64,000 nucleotides of DNA from Collimonas sp. OK307 (GTDB lineage Bacteria; Pseudomonadota; Gammaproteobacteria; Burkholderiales; Burkholderiaceae_D): NCBI RefSeq assembly GCF_900113705.1, contig NZ_FOQI01000006.1:124001-188000 (forward strand). Direction: 5' to 3'. How positions within the stretch are numbered: the stretch's first letter is position 1; each line of letters starts with the position of its first letter. The notes under the pieces were generated by a model. It was not told the origin of the DNA, did no database searches, and saw only the letters and a program-made list of their open reading frames with translations. Below, one piece after another: positions 1 through 8,096 of the stretch. The position numbers and the translations under genes were made by a program.

Positions 1-243
1 ACTGTAAAGATCCCTGGTACTGACGCTATCCCAGAAATCCGCCAGCGCCTGCCGCGCGCCATCACGACCGCCGATAGCCAGGCCGTAACTCAGCGCCACC
101 GCGTTCATGGCGCCGGCGCTGGCGCCGCTGATGCCCTCGATCTCGATCCTGGGATCTTCCAGCAGGCGATCCAGGGCGCCCCAGGTAAACGCGCCGTGAG
201 AACCGCCGCCCTGCAATGCCAAAGTCATTATCTTGTTTTGCAT
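1..243 (-). CDS. Patatin-like phospholipase family protein, N-terminal part (runs off the window)
   Basis: Only the first 81 codons are present; the gene continues beyond base 1. Reading from the ATG at 243, the protein has the glycine-rich oxyanion loop QGGGSHGAF (residues 11-19) and the nucleophile elbow GASAG with the predicted catalytic serine at residue 42. This arrangement is typical of bacterial patatin/RssA-like serine hydrolases, which act on acyl lipids with a Ser-Asp dyad. The Asp motif would lie in the missing part. A second in-frame ATG at codon 6 is also a possible start. The substrate cannot be told from this fragment. Confidence 0.85.
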   Translation of the reverse strand, partial: MQNKIMTLALQGGGSHGAFTWGALDRLLEDPRIEIEGISGASAGAMNAVALSYGLAIGGRDGARQALADFWDSVSTRDLYS

Positions 244-437
244 GAGAATCATCCCTGAAGATTGCTATCGGTTGAAATCAGATCTGTCTCCGCATTCTAA
301 GCTGATGACCAGGTGCAGCCATACGCTTCTTTTCCCCTAATTTACCAATCTTTAGCCCGACGCGTTTGCTGAACGCGAATTAGGGGAAATCGATTAAGAT
401 GCTTTATGGCAAGTCACTCATTTGGCGGCGGTGTTGA

Positions 438-1436
438 CTACGGCGTTGGCAGCGGTGCATTGGCCGCGACCAAACCTTGTTTGCGCAGCGCCAGCCAGAA
501 CCCGGCGGGAATATGCGCTTCCGCCAATGCCAGGTTCTCTGCTATGCGTTCAGGCCGGCTGGCGCCCGGGATCACCGCCGCGACCGCCGGATGGGCTAGC
601 GAAAACTGCAATGCCGCAGCCTTGATATCGACATTGAATTGCGTGGCGATAGCCTGGAGTTGCCGGACCCGCTCTGTCATTTCCGGCGTAGCCTTCTGAT
701 ATTCGAAATGCGCGCCGCCAGCCAGGATACCGGAGTTGTAAGGCCCACCGACAACAATCCCGGCGCCGCGTTGTTCGCAGGCGGGCATCAGTTGCGCCAG
801 CGCATGCTGGTGATCGAGCAAGGTGTAGCGGCCAGCCAGCAAGAAACCATCGGGATCGGCTCGCTGCAAGGCCAACACGCAAGGTTCGACCCGATTCACC
901 CCCAAACCCCAGCCCTTGATCACGCCTTCCTCACGCAAACGCGTCAATACCTTCGCTGCGCCATTGATGGCGACATCGAACACTTCGCGCCAGTTTTCAC
1001 CATGGAAATCCTGGGCGATGTCGTGAATCCAGACGTAGTCGATGCGGTCGGTACGCAAGCGCTTCAGGCTATCTTCAATCGAGCGCAGCGTGCCGTCGGC
1101 GGAATAGTCGTAGATGACCTTGTTCGGCAAGCCATGCACGAACAAACCACCCTTCTCGCCCATATCGCGGGTACTGGTGTCTTCGACCTCATCGAGGATC
1201 AAACGTCCGACCTTGGTGCTCAGCACATATTCATCGCGCGGGTGCGTGGCCAACGCTTCGCCCAGACGCAATTCGGCCAGGCCAGCGCCGTAAAAGGGCG
1301 CGGCGTCGAAATAGCGTATGCCGTTCTGCCAAGCTGCCTCTACCGTATCCAGCGCTTCCTGCGGCGGAATATCGCGAAACATGTTGCCCAAGGGGGCGGT
1401 GCCGAATCCTACTTTGCCGGGTAAATTGATACGCAT
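438..1436 (-). CDS. Aldo/keto reductase (aldose/pyridoxal dehydrogenase-like)
   Basis: A 332-residue NAD(P)-dependent oxidoreductase with a TIM-barrel fold. The family tetrad can be seen: Asp and Tyr in YFDAAPFYGAG, Lys in VLSTKVGR and His in WIHDIAQD. The C-terminal IPGASRPERIAENLA segment is the usual cofactor-binding end. The sequence resembles the D-threo-aldose / L-fucose / pyridoxal 4-dehydrogenase branch more than the DkgB branch next door; that subfamily call is by eye. The start is supported by a strong GAGGAA ribosome binding site just upstream. The gene lies 70 bases downstream of dkgB on the same strand, so the two reductases may be co-transcribed. The substrate is unknown. Confidence 0.88.
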   Translation of the reverse strand: MRINLPGKVGFGTAPLGNMFRDIPPQEALDTVEAAWQNGIRYFDAAPFYGAGLAELRLGEALATHPRDEYVLSTKVGRLILDEVEDTSTRDMGEKGGLFVHGLPNKVIYDYSADGTLRSIEDSLKRLRTDRIDYVWIHDIAQDFHGENWREVFDVAINGAAKVLTRLREEGVIKGWGLGVNRVEPCVLALQRADPDGFLLAGRYTLLDHQHALAQLMPACEQRGAGIVVGGPYNSGILAGGAHFEYQKATPEMTERVRQLQAIATQFNVDIKAAALQFSLAHPAVAAVIPGASRPERIAENLALAEAHIPAGFWLALRKQGLVAANAPLPTP

Positions 1437-1506
1437 GGTATTTCCTCGAATAGATTAAACAGTTGCTGCTTTTGCGACGTTAGCGACGTTGGTGATGTTT
1501 GTGACA

Positions 1507-2316
1507 TCAATCCCAGAGCGGCGCCAGGCCATCCGGATTAGCCAGCCGCTCGTTGCGCTCAAGGCCGGCGATCTGCGCCATGTCCTCGGCCGACAGCACA
1601 ATGCCCTGCAGCTTGAGGTTGCTTTCCAGATTGGCGCGTTTGGTCGACGATGGGATCACGGCGAAACCTTGCTGCAGCGCCCATGCCAGGGCGATCTGCG
1701 CCGGATTTACCTGATGCCGCTCGGCGATACGCGCAATCACTGGTTCCTGCATCACTTTGCCATAGGCTAGCGGCATATAAGCCGTGATATGGATACCGTG
1801 GCTGCGGACAAACTCCACCACCTTGCGGTTCTGCAAGAACGGATGAATCTCAACCTGCTGGGTCGCAATCTCCGCCGCACCGACAGCCGCGATAGCTTGA
1901 GTCAGCTGGGTGTTGGTGAAATTGGAAACGCCGATCAGCTTCGTCAATCCTGCCGCCTTGGCTTCGGCCAGCGCCGCCATGTAATCCGCGACCGGGATTG
2001 CATCCTTTGGCGACGGCCAGTGGATCAGCGTCAGATCCAGTTGTTCCAGCCGCAACTTGTGCACGCTTTCCTTCAAGCTGGGAATCAGCTTGTCGTGCGC
2101 CAGGTTGTCGATCCAGATCTTGGTGGTAATGAACAGTTCATCGCGCGCCGCACCACTTTCTGCAATCGCCTGCCCGACCTCTGCTTCGTTGCCGTAGATC
2201 TGCGCAGTATCGATATGACGATAACCGACCTCGATGCCGGTGCGAACCGAGTCGATCACCACCTGGTCCTTCAAGCGGAAGGTGCCGAGGCCGATGTCAG
2301 GGATGCTGATAGTCAT
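1507..2316 (-). CDS. dkgB: Aldo/keto reductase DkgB-like (2,5-diketo-D-gluconate reductase B)
   Basis: A 269-residue cytoplasmic aldo/keto reductase, about the length of E. coli DkgB. It has the AKR signature [11 protein letters not shown] (catalytic Asp, Tyr), Lys in ITTKIW, His in LIHWPS, and the C-terminal [15 protein letters not shown] cofactor segment. DkgB enzymes reduce small aldehydes and ketones such as methylglyoxal and diketogluconate with NADPH. The start has a good AAAGGA site upstream. It is the first gene of a probable two-gene unit with the second reductase. The DkgB assignment is by sequence style; the physiological substrate is inference. Confidence 0.88.
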   Translation of the reverse strand: MTISIPDIGLGTFRLKDQVVIDSVRTGIEVGYRHIDTAQIYGNEAEVGQAIAESGAARDELFITTKIWIDNLAHDKLIPSLKESVHKLRLEQLDLTLIHWPSPKDAIPVADYMAALAEAKAAGLTKLIGVSNFTNTQLTQAIAAVGAAEIATQQVEIHPFLQNRKVVEFVRSHGIHITAYMPLAYGKVMQEPVIARIAERHQVNPAQIALAWALQQGFAVIPSSTKRANLESNLKLQGIVLSAEDMAQIAGLERNERLANPDGLAPLWD

Positions 2317-2554
2317 GGATGTCCTTTGAAATTGAATGAGAGCCGATCAATTGGAGATGAACGGCGAAAGACGTACTTTGCACCCATTTTTTGTTGCGAA
2401 AAATACATATATCGTCAAATGATATTTGCCACGACATCAACAATCATCGGCTTGATCAGGCCAAAAATGGAAACAATGGGAAATATGACAAGCTGTTGCT
2501 TATCAGTCGTTTTTTATAATTCCCCTACTGGTTCAACTATTAATTCACATTGAA

Positions 2555-2625
2555 TCTCATTTATAATCGCCTTCATCAATTAAATCTAAATAAGAATCGA
2601 TTACACAATCACTCTCATTTACAAT
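2555..2625 (+). promoter_or_regulatory. Two Fur-like direct repeats upstream of the TonB receptor
   Basis: The 407-base gap between dkgB and the receptor is AT-rich and holds two near-identical boxes, TCTCATTTATAAT (2555-2567) and TCTCATTTACAAT (2613-2625), 58 bases apart. The complement contains ATGAGA, the half-site seen in Fur boxes. Given the downstream siderophore receptor and piuC, iron repression by Fur is the natural reading, but no full 19-base consensus is present. I saw no gene in this gap. Confidence 0.5.
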
Positions 2626-2723
2626 GCTATACATACCAGCCAGCAAAACGGGTTCATACGCCGTGATAGCCAGCCAAAAGTCTGCTTCCTCATCGAAGCC
2701 AAACCTTTTTGACAACTAAAACA

Positions 2724-4958
2724 ATGAACCGCCTTAACCCGATTGCCGCTGCCCTGGTCGCAGTGTTCGCCGCTCCCCTGCCTTTGTACGCGCAACAAGC
2801 CCCTGCCCCGAAAGCCCACCCCGCACCAGCAATGCTGCAGGAAGTGACTGTAGAAGGCAGCCGCGGCGATTTCAACGCCAACGGTACCTCCCTCACCAAG
2901 CTGTCGGCCGACCTGCATGACGTGCCGCAATCGGTAGTAGTGGTGAACAAAGCGCTGATGCAATCGCAAGGCGCGAGCTCGCTGGCGGATGCCCTGCGCA
3001 ACGTTGCCGGCATTACGCTGGGTGGCGCAGAAGGCGGCCAAATCGGCAACAACATTAATTTGAACGGTTTTTCCGCTCGCACCGACATCTACCTGGACGG
3101 CTTCCGCGATCGCGGCCAGTACTATCGCGACACGTTCGCCATCGATCAGGTCGAAGTGCTGATGGGGCCGTCATCGATGCTGTTCGGCCGCGGCTCTACC
3201 GGCGGCGTAATCAACCAGGTGACCAAAAAAGCCAACCTGCATGAATCGACTGAAGTCTCTGCTTCAGCCACCACCAACGGTTTGGTTCGCACCACCGCGG
3301 ATTACAATCATCCGCTGTCGGATACGTCCGCAGTCCGCCTCTCGGCCATGGCGCAAAATGGCAAGGCCACTACACGCGACCAGACCGACGTCCAGGATTT
3401 CGGTCTGGCCGGCTCTTATGTATTCGGCATCGGCACCCCGACTGAAATTACCTTGTCGGCCCTGGTGCAGCACAATCACGACATGCCGGATTACGGCCTG
3501 CCGCCGCTCAACGGCCATCCTGCTCCGGTCGACCGCAATACCGCATACGGCCTCGACAGCGACCACACCAACCAGGATGTGGCAGCGCTGAACGCCACCG
3601 TCAGGCACAAGATCACGCCGGACGTCGTGTTGCGCAACCAGACGCAATTCAACTATGTCCGCACCAGTGCAGTAGAAACCGCGCCCAACACCATTGGCAC
3701 CGTTTCGGCCGCCGGCTTTACCGCGCTGACGCCGTCAGCCATCAGCGCACTGCCGTTGAGCAGTTTGTACGTGCGCGGCCAAAGCCATGACCGCGACATC
3801 CGCGACTATTCGATTTTCAACCAGACCGAACTGTCGGCCAATCTCAGCACCGGCAGCATCAAGCATGAGCTTCTGATCGGCCTGGAACTCGGCCATGACG
3901 GTTACGACAACCAAGGCTACTACCGCAACGGCAGCTGCAACGGCGTAGCATTGAATGCTACCTCGACAGTAGCCGGTTACAACGACTGCGTACCGCTGGT
4001 CAATCCGGGCTATAGCACCGCCGGCAGCAATGTCGCCAGCCAGGCCGGCAACCGTGCCGGCGGCTCCGCCAACACGATTGCCACCTACGTCAACGACACG
4101 GTGACGCTGACGCCTGAATTCAAACTGGTCGGCGGCCTGCGCTTCGACAGATACATAGCCAGCATCACCAATTCGCTGAATTCGACCACCGCGCCTGCGG
4201 CCGCCAAGAACACCGCCCTCGCCTCTGCCCAGCAGACGGTCAACTTCACCAGCGTTCGCGCGGGCGGCATCTGGCAGCCAAGCACCGAGCAGTCTTACTA
4301 CCTGTCCTACGGCACGTCGTTCAACCCTTCGCTGGAACAGTTGACCGGCACCACCGGCCAGCAAAACCTCGATCCGGAAAAGAACCGTTCCTACGAACTG
4401 GGCGGCAAATGGGATCTGCTCAAAGGCAAGCTGTCGCTCAACTCGGCCATCTTCCAGATCACGAAAGAGAATGCGCGCAGCCAGATCACCACCGGTGTGT
4501 ATGAGCTGGATGGCACGGTCAGGGTCAATGGCGCACGCGCCGGCGCCGTCGGCAGCATCACCAAGGACTGGCAAGTCGCGCTCGGCTATACCTACCTCGA
4601 CGCCAAGGTGATCCAGTCTTCCGGACTCGACGGCACGTTGGGCAAGATCCCGGTCAACACGCCCAAGAACACGCTGACCACCTGGTCCACCTACAAGGTC
4701 GCACCGCACTGGGAAGTCGGCGGCGGCGCCACTTACATGTCGGAGCGCTACGCCAACCCTACCAACACCGTGCAGGTCGGCGGCTATACACGTTGGGACG
4801 CAACGGTGGCTTATACCCAGCCGAAATACGATATACGCTTGAATTTGTTCAACCTGACCAACAAGATGTATTACGATTCGTTGATCCAGTCCGACGGCGG
4901 ACGTGCGGTGCCGGGCAACGGCCGCACCGCCATGCTGTCGGTCAACTATCGTATGTAG
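2724..4958 (+). CDS. TonB-dependent catecholate siderophore receptor, Fiu-like
   Basis: A 744-residue outer-membrane receptor for ferric siderophore import. It begins with a signal peptide (MNRLNPIAAALVAVFA, cleavage near YAQQA). A plug domain follows, with DVPQSVVVVNKALMQ, the NLNGFSARTDIYLDGF region and MGPSSMLFGRGSTGGVINQV. The remainder is a beta-barrel ending in a typical terminal strand, GRTAMLSVNYRM. The ATG at 2724 gives the cleanest signal peptide; an in-frame TTG at 2709 is possible but adds charged residues of no clear use. The immediately downstream piuC/ybiX gene is the usual partner of Fiu-type catecholate receptors, which supports the call. Two Fur-like boxes lie upstream. The exact siderophore is not determined. 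Confidence 0.92.
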   Translation: MNRLNPIAAALVAVFAAPLPLYAQQAPAPKAHPAPAMLQEVTVEGSRGDFNANGTSLTKLSADLHDVPQSVVVVNKALMQSQGASSLADALRNVAGITLGGAEGGQIGNNINLNGFSARTDIYLDGFRDRGQYYRDTFAIDQVEVLMGPSSMLFGRGSTGGVINQVTKKANLHESTEVSASATTNGLVRTTADYNHPLSDTSAVRLSAMAQNGKATTRDQTDVQDFGLAGSYVFGIGTPTEITLSALVQHNHDMPDYGLPPLNGHPAPVDRNTAYGLDSDHTNQDVAALNATVRHKITPDVVLRNQTQFNYVRTSAVETAPNTIGTVSAAGFTALTPSAISALPLSSLYVRGQSHDRDIRDYSIFNQTELSANLSTGSIKHELLIGLELGHDGYDNQGYYRNGSCNGVALNATSTVAGYNDCVPLVNPGYSTAGSNVASQAGNRAGGSANTIATYVNDTVTLTPEFKLVGGLRFDRYIASITNSLNSTTAPAAAKNTALASAQQTVNFTSVRAGGIWQPSTEQSYYLSYGTSFNPSLEQLTGTTGQQNLDPEKNRSYELGGKWDLLKGKLSLNSAIFQITKENARSQITTGVYELDGTVRVNGARAGAVGSITKDWQVALGYTYLDAKVIQSSGLDGTLGKIPVNTPKNTLTTWSTYKVAPHWEVGGGATYMSERYANPTNTVQVGGYTRWDATVAYTQPKYDIRLNLFNLTNKMYYDSLIQSDGGRAVPGNGRTAMLSVNYRM

Positions 4959-4988
4959 TCGGGGACGCCTAGTCATAAAGAGTCGTTC

Positions 4989-5675
4989 ATGCTGATTGCC
5001 ATTCCTAAAGTTCTCAACGCGCAGCAGCTTGACGCTGTGCGCGACTTGCTAGACCAGGCCGGACCGGCGTGGGTCGACGGCCGCGTCACGGCTGGCTACC
5101 AGGGCGCGGCACTCAAGTTCAATCAGCAGATCGACGAACGCTCCGAAGTGGCGTTTCAATGCCAGCAGATCATTCTGGAGGTATTGGAGCGCCACCCGCG
5201 CTTTATCAGCGCAGCGCTGCCGAATACAGTCTATCCGCCGATGTTCAACCGCTACGGCGAAGGCATGACCTTCGGCGCCCACGTCGATGGCAGCGTGCGG
5301 ATCCATCCGCATGACGGCCGCAAGCTGCGTACCGATATCTCAGCCACCCTGTTCTTGTCGGACCCGGCTTCATACGACGGCGGCGAATTGCAGATTGAAG
5401 ACAGCTATGGCATGCACTCGGTAAAACTGGCAGCTGGCGATATGGTGATTTATCCGGCCACCAGCTTGCATCAGGTGACGCCGATCACACGCGGTGTGCG
5501 CACCGCCTGTTTCTTCTGGGTACAGAGCCTGGTGCGTGACGACGCGCAACGCAGCATGCTGTTCGACATGGATAACGCTATCCAGAAACTGAATCAGACC
5601 AACGCCGACGAACAAGCGCGGCGCACCCTGATCGGCTGTTATCACAACCTGATGCGGCAATGGAGCGAGACCTGA
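4989..5675 (+). CDS. piuC: Fe(II)-dependent PKHD-type dioxygenase PiuC/YbiX
   Basis: A 228-residue 2-oxoglutarate/Fe(II) oxygenase of the PKHD-type hydroxylase family, at the family's usual length (about 226). Metal ligands are visible as the HVD of FGAHVDGSVR and the His of SLHQVTPITRG; the following Arg of GVRTA binds 2-oxoglutarate. It starts 30 bases after the TonB receptor with an AAAGAG site, so the two are almost certainly one operon. The receptor-piuC pairing is well known in Pseudomonas and E. coli (fiu-ybiX) and is linked to catecholate siderophore use, but the substrate of the enzyme is unclear. Confidence 0.93.
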   Translation: MLIAIPKVLNAQQLDAVRDLLDQAGPAWVDGRVTAGYQGAALKFNQQIDERSEVAFQCQQIILEVLERHPRFISAALPNTVYPPMFNRYGEGMTFGAHVDGSVRIHPHDGRKLRTDISATLFLSDPASYDGGELQIEDSYGMHSVKLAAGDMVIYPATSLHQVTPITRGVRTACFFWVQSLVRDDAQRSMLFDMDNAIQKLNQTNADEQARRTLIGCYHNLMRQWSET

Positions 5676-5703
5676 ATATCACCTGAATATCACCTGAAAT
5701 TCG
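5671..5703 (+). repeat. Tandem 11-base repeat at the piuC stop codon
   Basis: The 11-mer CCTGAATATCA occurs twice in tandem (5671-5681, 5682-5692) and is followed by a diverged third copy, CCTGAAATTCG. The piuC stop codon TGA lies inside the first copy, so extra stop codons follow at 11-base intervals in different frames. It is probably a slippage-type microrepeat. Confidence 0.7.
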
Positions 5704-5888
5704 CCTGGCACTGTAGCAAGCACTAATCTGCCGCGGTGTTACACTGATTCGCTAGCCTCACGCTTCGCTTGCGCGAACTGCTGATGGCGGCATCGTTGAA
5801 ACAACACTCCTGGCGCCATTTCCGACGCCACTCCTGGATTATTGACGATTTGCAGTTAATGCACGTTTTCCAGCAAAGAGTGGTTGTG

Positions 5889-6533
5889 ATGTTTCCGGAG
5901 TTCCCAATTTCGCCCGAGTACCTCAGCGAGGCTCTGCAGCCGCATTTGGCCGATGATTTGGCCGAGCATGGCTGGTCGCAGCAAAACATTTTCCTGCCGG
6001 AGCAACTGACGCTGGAGCTGGCCGCCGAATGCCGTTTGCTGGCAGCCAGCGGCGCCCTGAACGCTGCCAGCGTAGGCCGCGGTACGGCTCAGGCAATACG
6101 GACCGATATCCGTGGCGACCGGATTCTTTGGCTTAAAGCCGGACAATCGCCGGCGTGCGACAGCTATCTGCACATCATGGAGAACCTGCGCATAGCGCTC
6201 AACCGCGCGCTTTATCTGGGGCTGGTGGATTATGAAAGCCACTTTGCCCTTTACGGGCCAGGCGCCTCCTACCAGACCCACCTTGACCGTTTCCGCGACG
6301 ATGACTGCCGTACGGTGTCGGTCATCATCTATCTCAATCACGACTGGCTGCCGGAACAAGGCGGCGCCTTGCGTTTGCATCCGCAAGGCGAATCCGTGCA
6401 GGACATTTCACCTATGGGGAGCCGCCTGGTGCTGTTCCTGTCGGCCGACATGCTGCACGAAGTACTGCCGGCGACGCGCGACCGCCTGTCCCTTGCCGGC
6501 TGGTTCAGACGACGGCCCGCCTTAGATAATTAG
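5889..6533 (+). CDS. 2OG-Fe(II) oxygenase (SM-20/prolyl 4-hydroxylase-like)
   Basis: A 214-residue cytoplasmic protein with the double-stranded beta-helix oxygenase fold. Predicted metal ligands are the HLD of YQTHLDRF and the His of LHEVLPATR, with the 2-oxoglutarate-binding Arg in RLSLAGWFRRR. A GGALRLHPQGE turn precedes the final strands. The ATG at 5889 has an AAAGAG site 8 bases upstream and gives a normal N-terminus; the frame is open further upstream to 5769. It follows piuC by about 210 bases and need not be in the same operon. It could hydroxylate a protein residue or a small molecule; the sequence does not decide. Confidence 0.82.
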   Translation: MFPEFPISPEYLSEALQPHLADDLAEHGWSQQNIFLPEQLTLELAAECRLLAASGALNAASVGRGTAQAIRTDIRGDRILWLKAGQSPACDSYLHIMENLRIALNRALYLGLVDYESHFALYGPGASYQTHLDRFRDDDCRTVSVIIYLNHDWLPEQGGALRLHPQGESVQDISPMGSRLVLFLSADMLHEVLPATRDRLSLAGWFRRRPALDN

Positions 6534-6709
6534 TTGCAAATTAAGAAACCTCCGATCCAGCGCAGGCCGATGCGCCTGGGATAGGTTCGGCATGTCCATG
6601 TCGCGTACGGTGACCTATACTGTTTGTATGACTTGCCAGTTGTGAGCCAACGTATCCGGTTGCCGGACAACCAGCGCAAGGTCATCCTCGACAAGGAAGG
6701 AGGCACAAA

Positions 6710-7489
6710 ATGCCCTGGAATTTCGCCTGGTTCGGACTGGTCGCCTGCATTTTCGTATTGATCATCCTGCTGAATGCGGCAGTGTACATTTTTCGGGAAT
6801 ATGAACGGTGCGTGGTCTTCACCCTGGGACGGTTTTCCGGCGTCAGAGGGCCGGGACTGGTGCTGCTGATTCCAGCCATTCAGCAACTGGTCAGGGTGGA
6901 TTTGCGGACCGTCGTGCTGGAAGTGCCGACACAGGATGTGATCTCGCGCGACAACGTCTCGGTGCGGGTGAATGCGGTGGTTTATTTCCGCGTCATCGAT
7001 CCCAAGAAAGCCATCGTCGAAGTCGCCAATTTTTTCAACGCCACCAGTCAGTTGTCGCAAACCATGTTGCGTTCGGTGCTGGGTAAACATCAGCTGGACG
7101 ACATGCTGGCCGAGCGCGAAAAGCTGAACCTCGCCATTCAGCAGGCGCTCGATGCGCAAACCGACTCCTGGGGCATCAAGGTTTCCAATGTCGAAATCAA
7201 GCAGGTTGACCTGACCGAATCGATGATACGCGCCATCGCACGGCAAGCTGAAGCGGAGCGTGAACGGCGCGCCAAGGTGATCCATGCCGAGGGTGAGCTG
7301 CAAGCATCTGAAAAGCTCTACCAGGCAGCTCACGTCCTGGCGCAGGAACCGCAAGCAATCCTGCTGCGCTACCTGGAAACGCTGACAGTGATTGGCGCCG
7401 ACAAGAACACCACGGTCGTATTTCCATTGCCGATGGATCTGCTGTCCTCATTCCTGGGAGATAAAAGGAAGACGCCGCAGCAGAATTAA
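6710..7489 (+). CDS. Slipin / SPFH (band 7, stomatin-like) membrane protein
   Basis: A 259-residue prokaryotic stomatin homologue. It has one N-terminal membrane segment (about residues 8-28, FGLVACIFVLIILLNAAVY). An SPFH domain follows (EYERCVVFTLGRFSGVRGPGL, then DVISRDNVSVRVNAVVYFRV), and then a charged coiled-coil (ARQAEAERERRAKVIHAEGE). Such proteins form oligomers in membrane microdomains. A very strong AAGGAGG site precedes the ATG. No NfeD-type protease partner, which often neighbours slipins, is seen here. The function is known only at the level of membrane organisation. Confidence 0.92.
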   Translation: MPWNFAWFGLVACIFVLIILLNAAVYIFREYERCVVFTLGRFSGVRGPGLVLLIPAIQQLVRVDLRTVVLEVPTQDVISRDNVSVRVNAVVYFRVIDPKKAIVEVANFFNATSQLSQTMLRSVLGKHQLDDMLAEREKLNLAIQQALDAQTDSWGIKVSNVEIKQVDLTESMIRAIARQAEAERERRAKVIHAEGELQASEKLYQAAHVLAQEPQAILLRYLETLTVIGADKNTTVVFPLPMDLLSSFLGDKRKTPQQN

Positions 7490-7581
7490 AACCGGCAGTC
7501 GTACAACGCTTTTTTGGCGCTGCCATATAATTGGCTCTCCAAAAATCATCGTCCCCCGGCGCGCCAGGAATACCTTCAATC

Positions 7582-8076
7582 ATGCATCCAATCACGATCG
7601 ACACCCTCGCTGCTTTCCCGCTGCAGCTAGAAGCGCATTTTGCCGCCATTCCTACCGAATTCCGGCACTGGACGCCGGCCTCCTGGGATGGCGTACCAAG
7701 TGAACCGTTCACCGCCATCGAGCAGATTTGCCACGTGCGCGACATCGAGATCGACGGCTATCAACTGCGCTTCCGACGCACGCTTGATGAAGCCAATCCG
7801 CTGCTGGCTTCTATCGATAGCGACGCCCTTGCCAGCGAGCGCGATTACGGTGCCGCCAATCCCGGCGCGGTCTTTAGCGCATTTCGCGCAGCGCGGGCCA
7901 AGACCGTTGAACTGCTGTCAAGCCTGAATCAAGAACAGTTCAAACGCAGCGCCGAATTTGAAGGTTATGGCCCTGTAACGCTACGCGGCCTGGTGCACTA
8001 TCTGTGCAGCCACGACCAGCAACACCTGGCGGGCTTGCAGTGGCTGCTTGGGAAAATACAGACCGCGCACCGGTAA
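7582..8076 (+). CDS. DinB-like superfamily protein
   Basis: A 164-residue protein that looks like a four-helix DinB/YfiT-type metal-binding bundle. Histidines suited to bind a metal are in ICHVRDIEIDGY (about residue 52) and in the C-terminal CSHDQQHLAGLQWLL. The open frame extends 17 codons upstream, but the ATG at 7582, with AGGAA upstream, gives the normal family N-terminus (ITIDTLAAFPLQLEAHFAAIP). Members act as thiol-dependent transferases or are of unknown role; no substrate can be assigned. Confidence 0.8.
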   Translation: MHPITIDTLAAFPLQLEAHFAAIPTEFRHWTPASWDGVPSEPFTAIEQICHVRDIEIDGYQLRFRRTLDEANPLLASIDSDALASERDYGAANPGAVFSAFRAARAKTVELLSSLNQEQFKRSAEFEGYGPVTLRGLVHYLCSHDQQHLAGLQWLLGKIQTAHR

Positions 8077-8096
8077 CACGGCTCGTTGACCAGGCT

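Noticed and set aside
2619-3041. A minus-strand 140-codon frame across the Fiu-like receptor start
   Set aside because: It overlaps a clear signal peptide and plug domain and encodes no recognisable protein.
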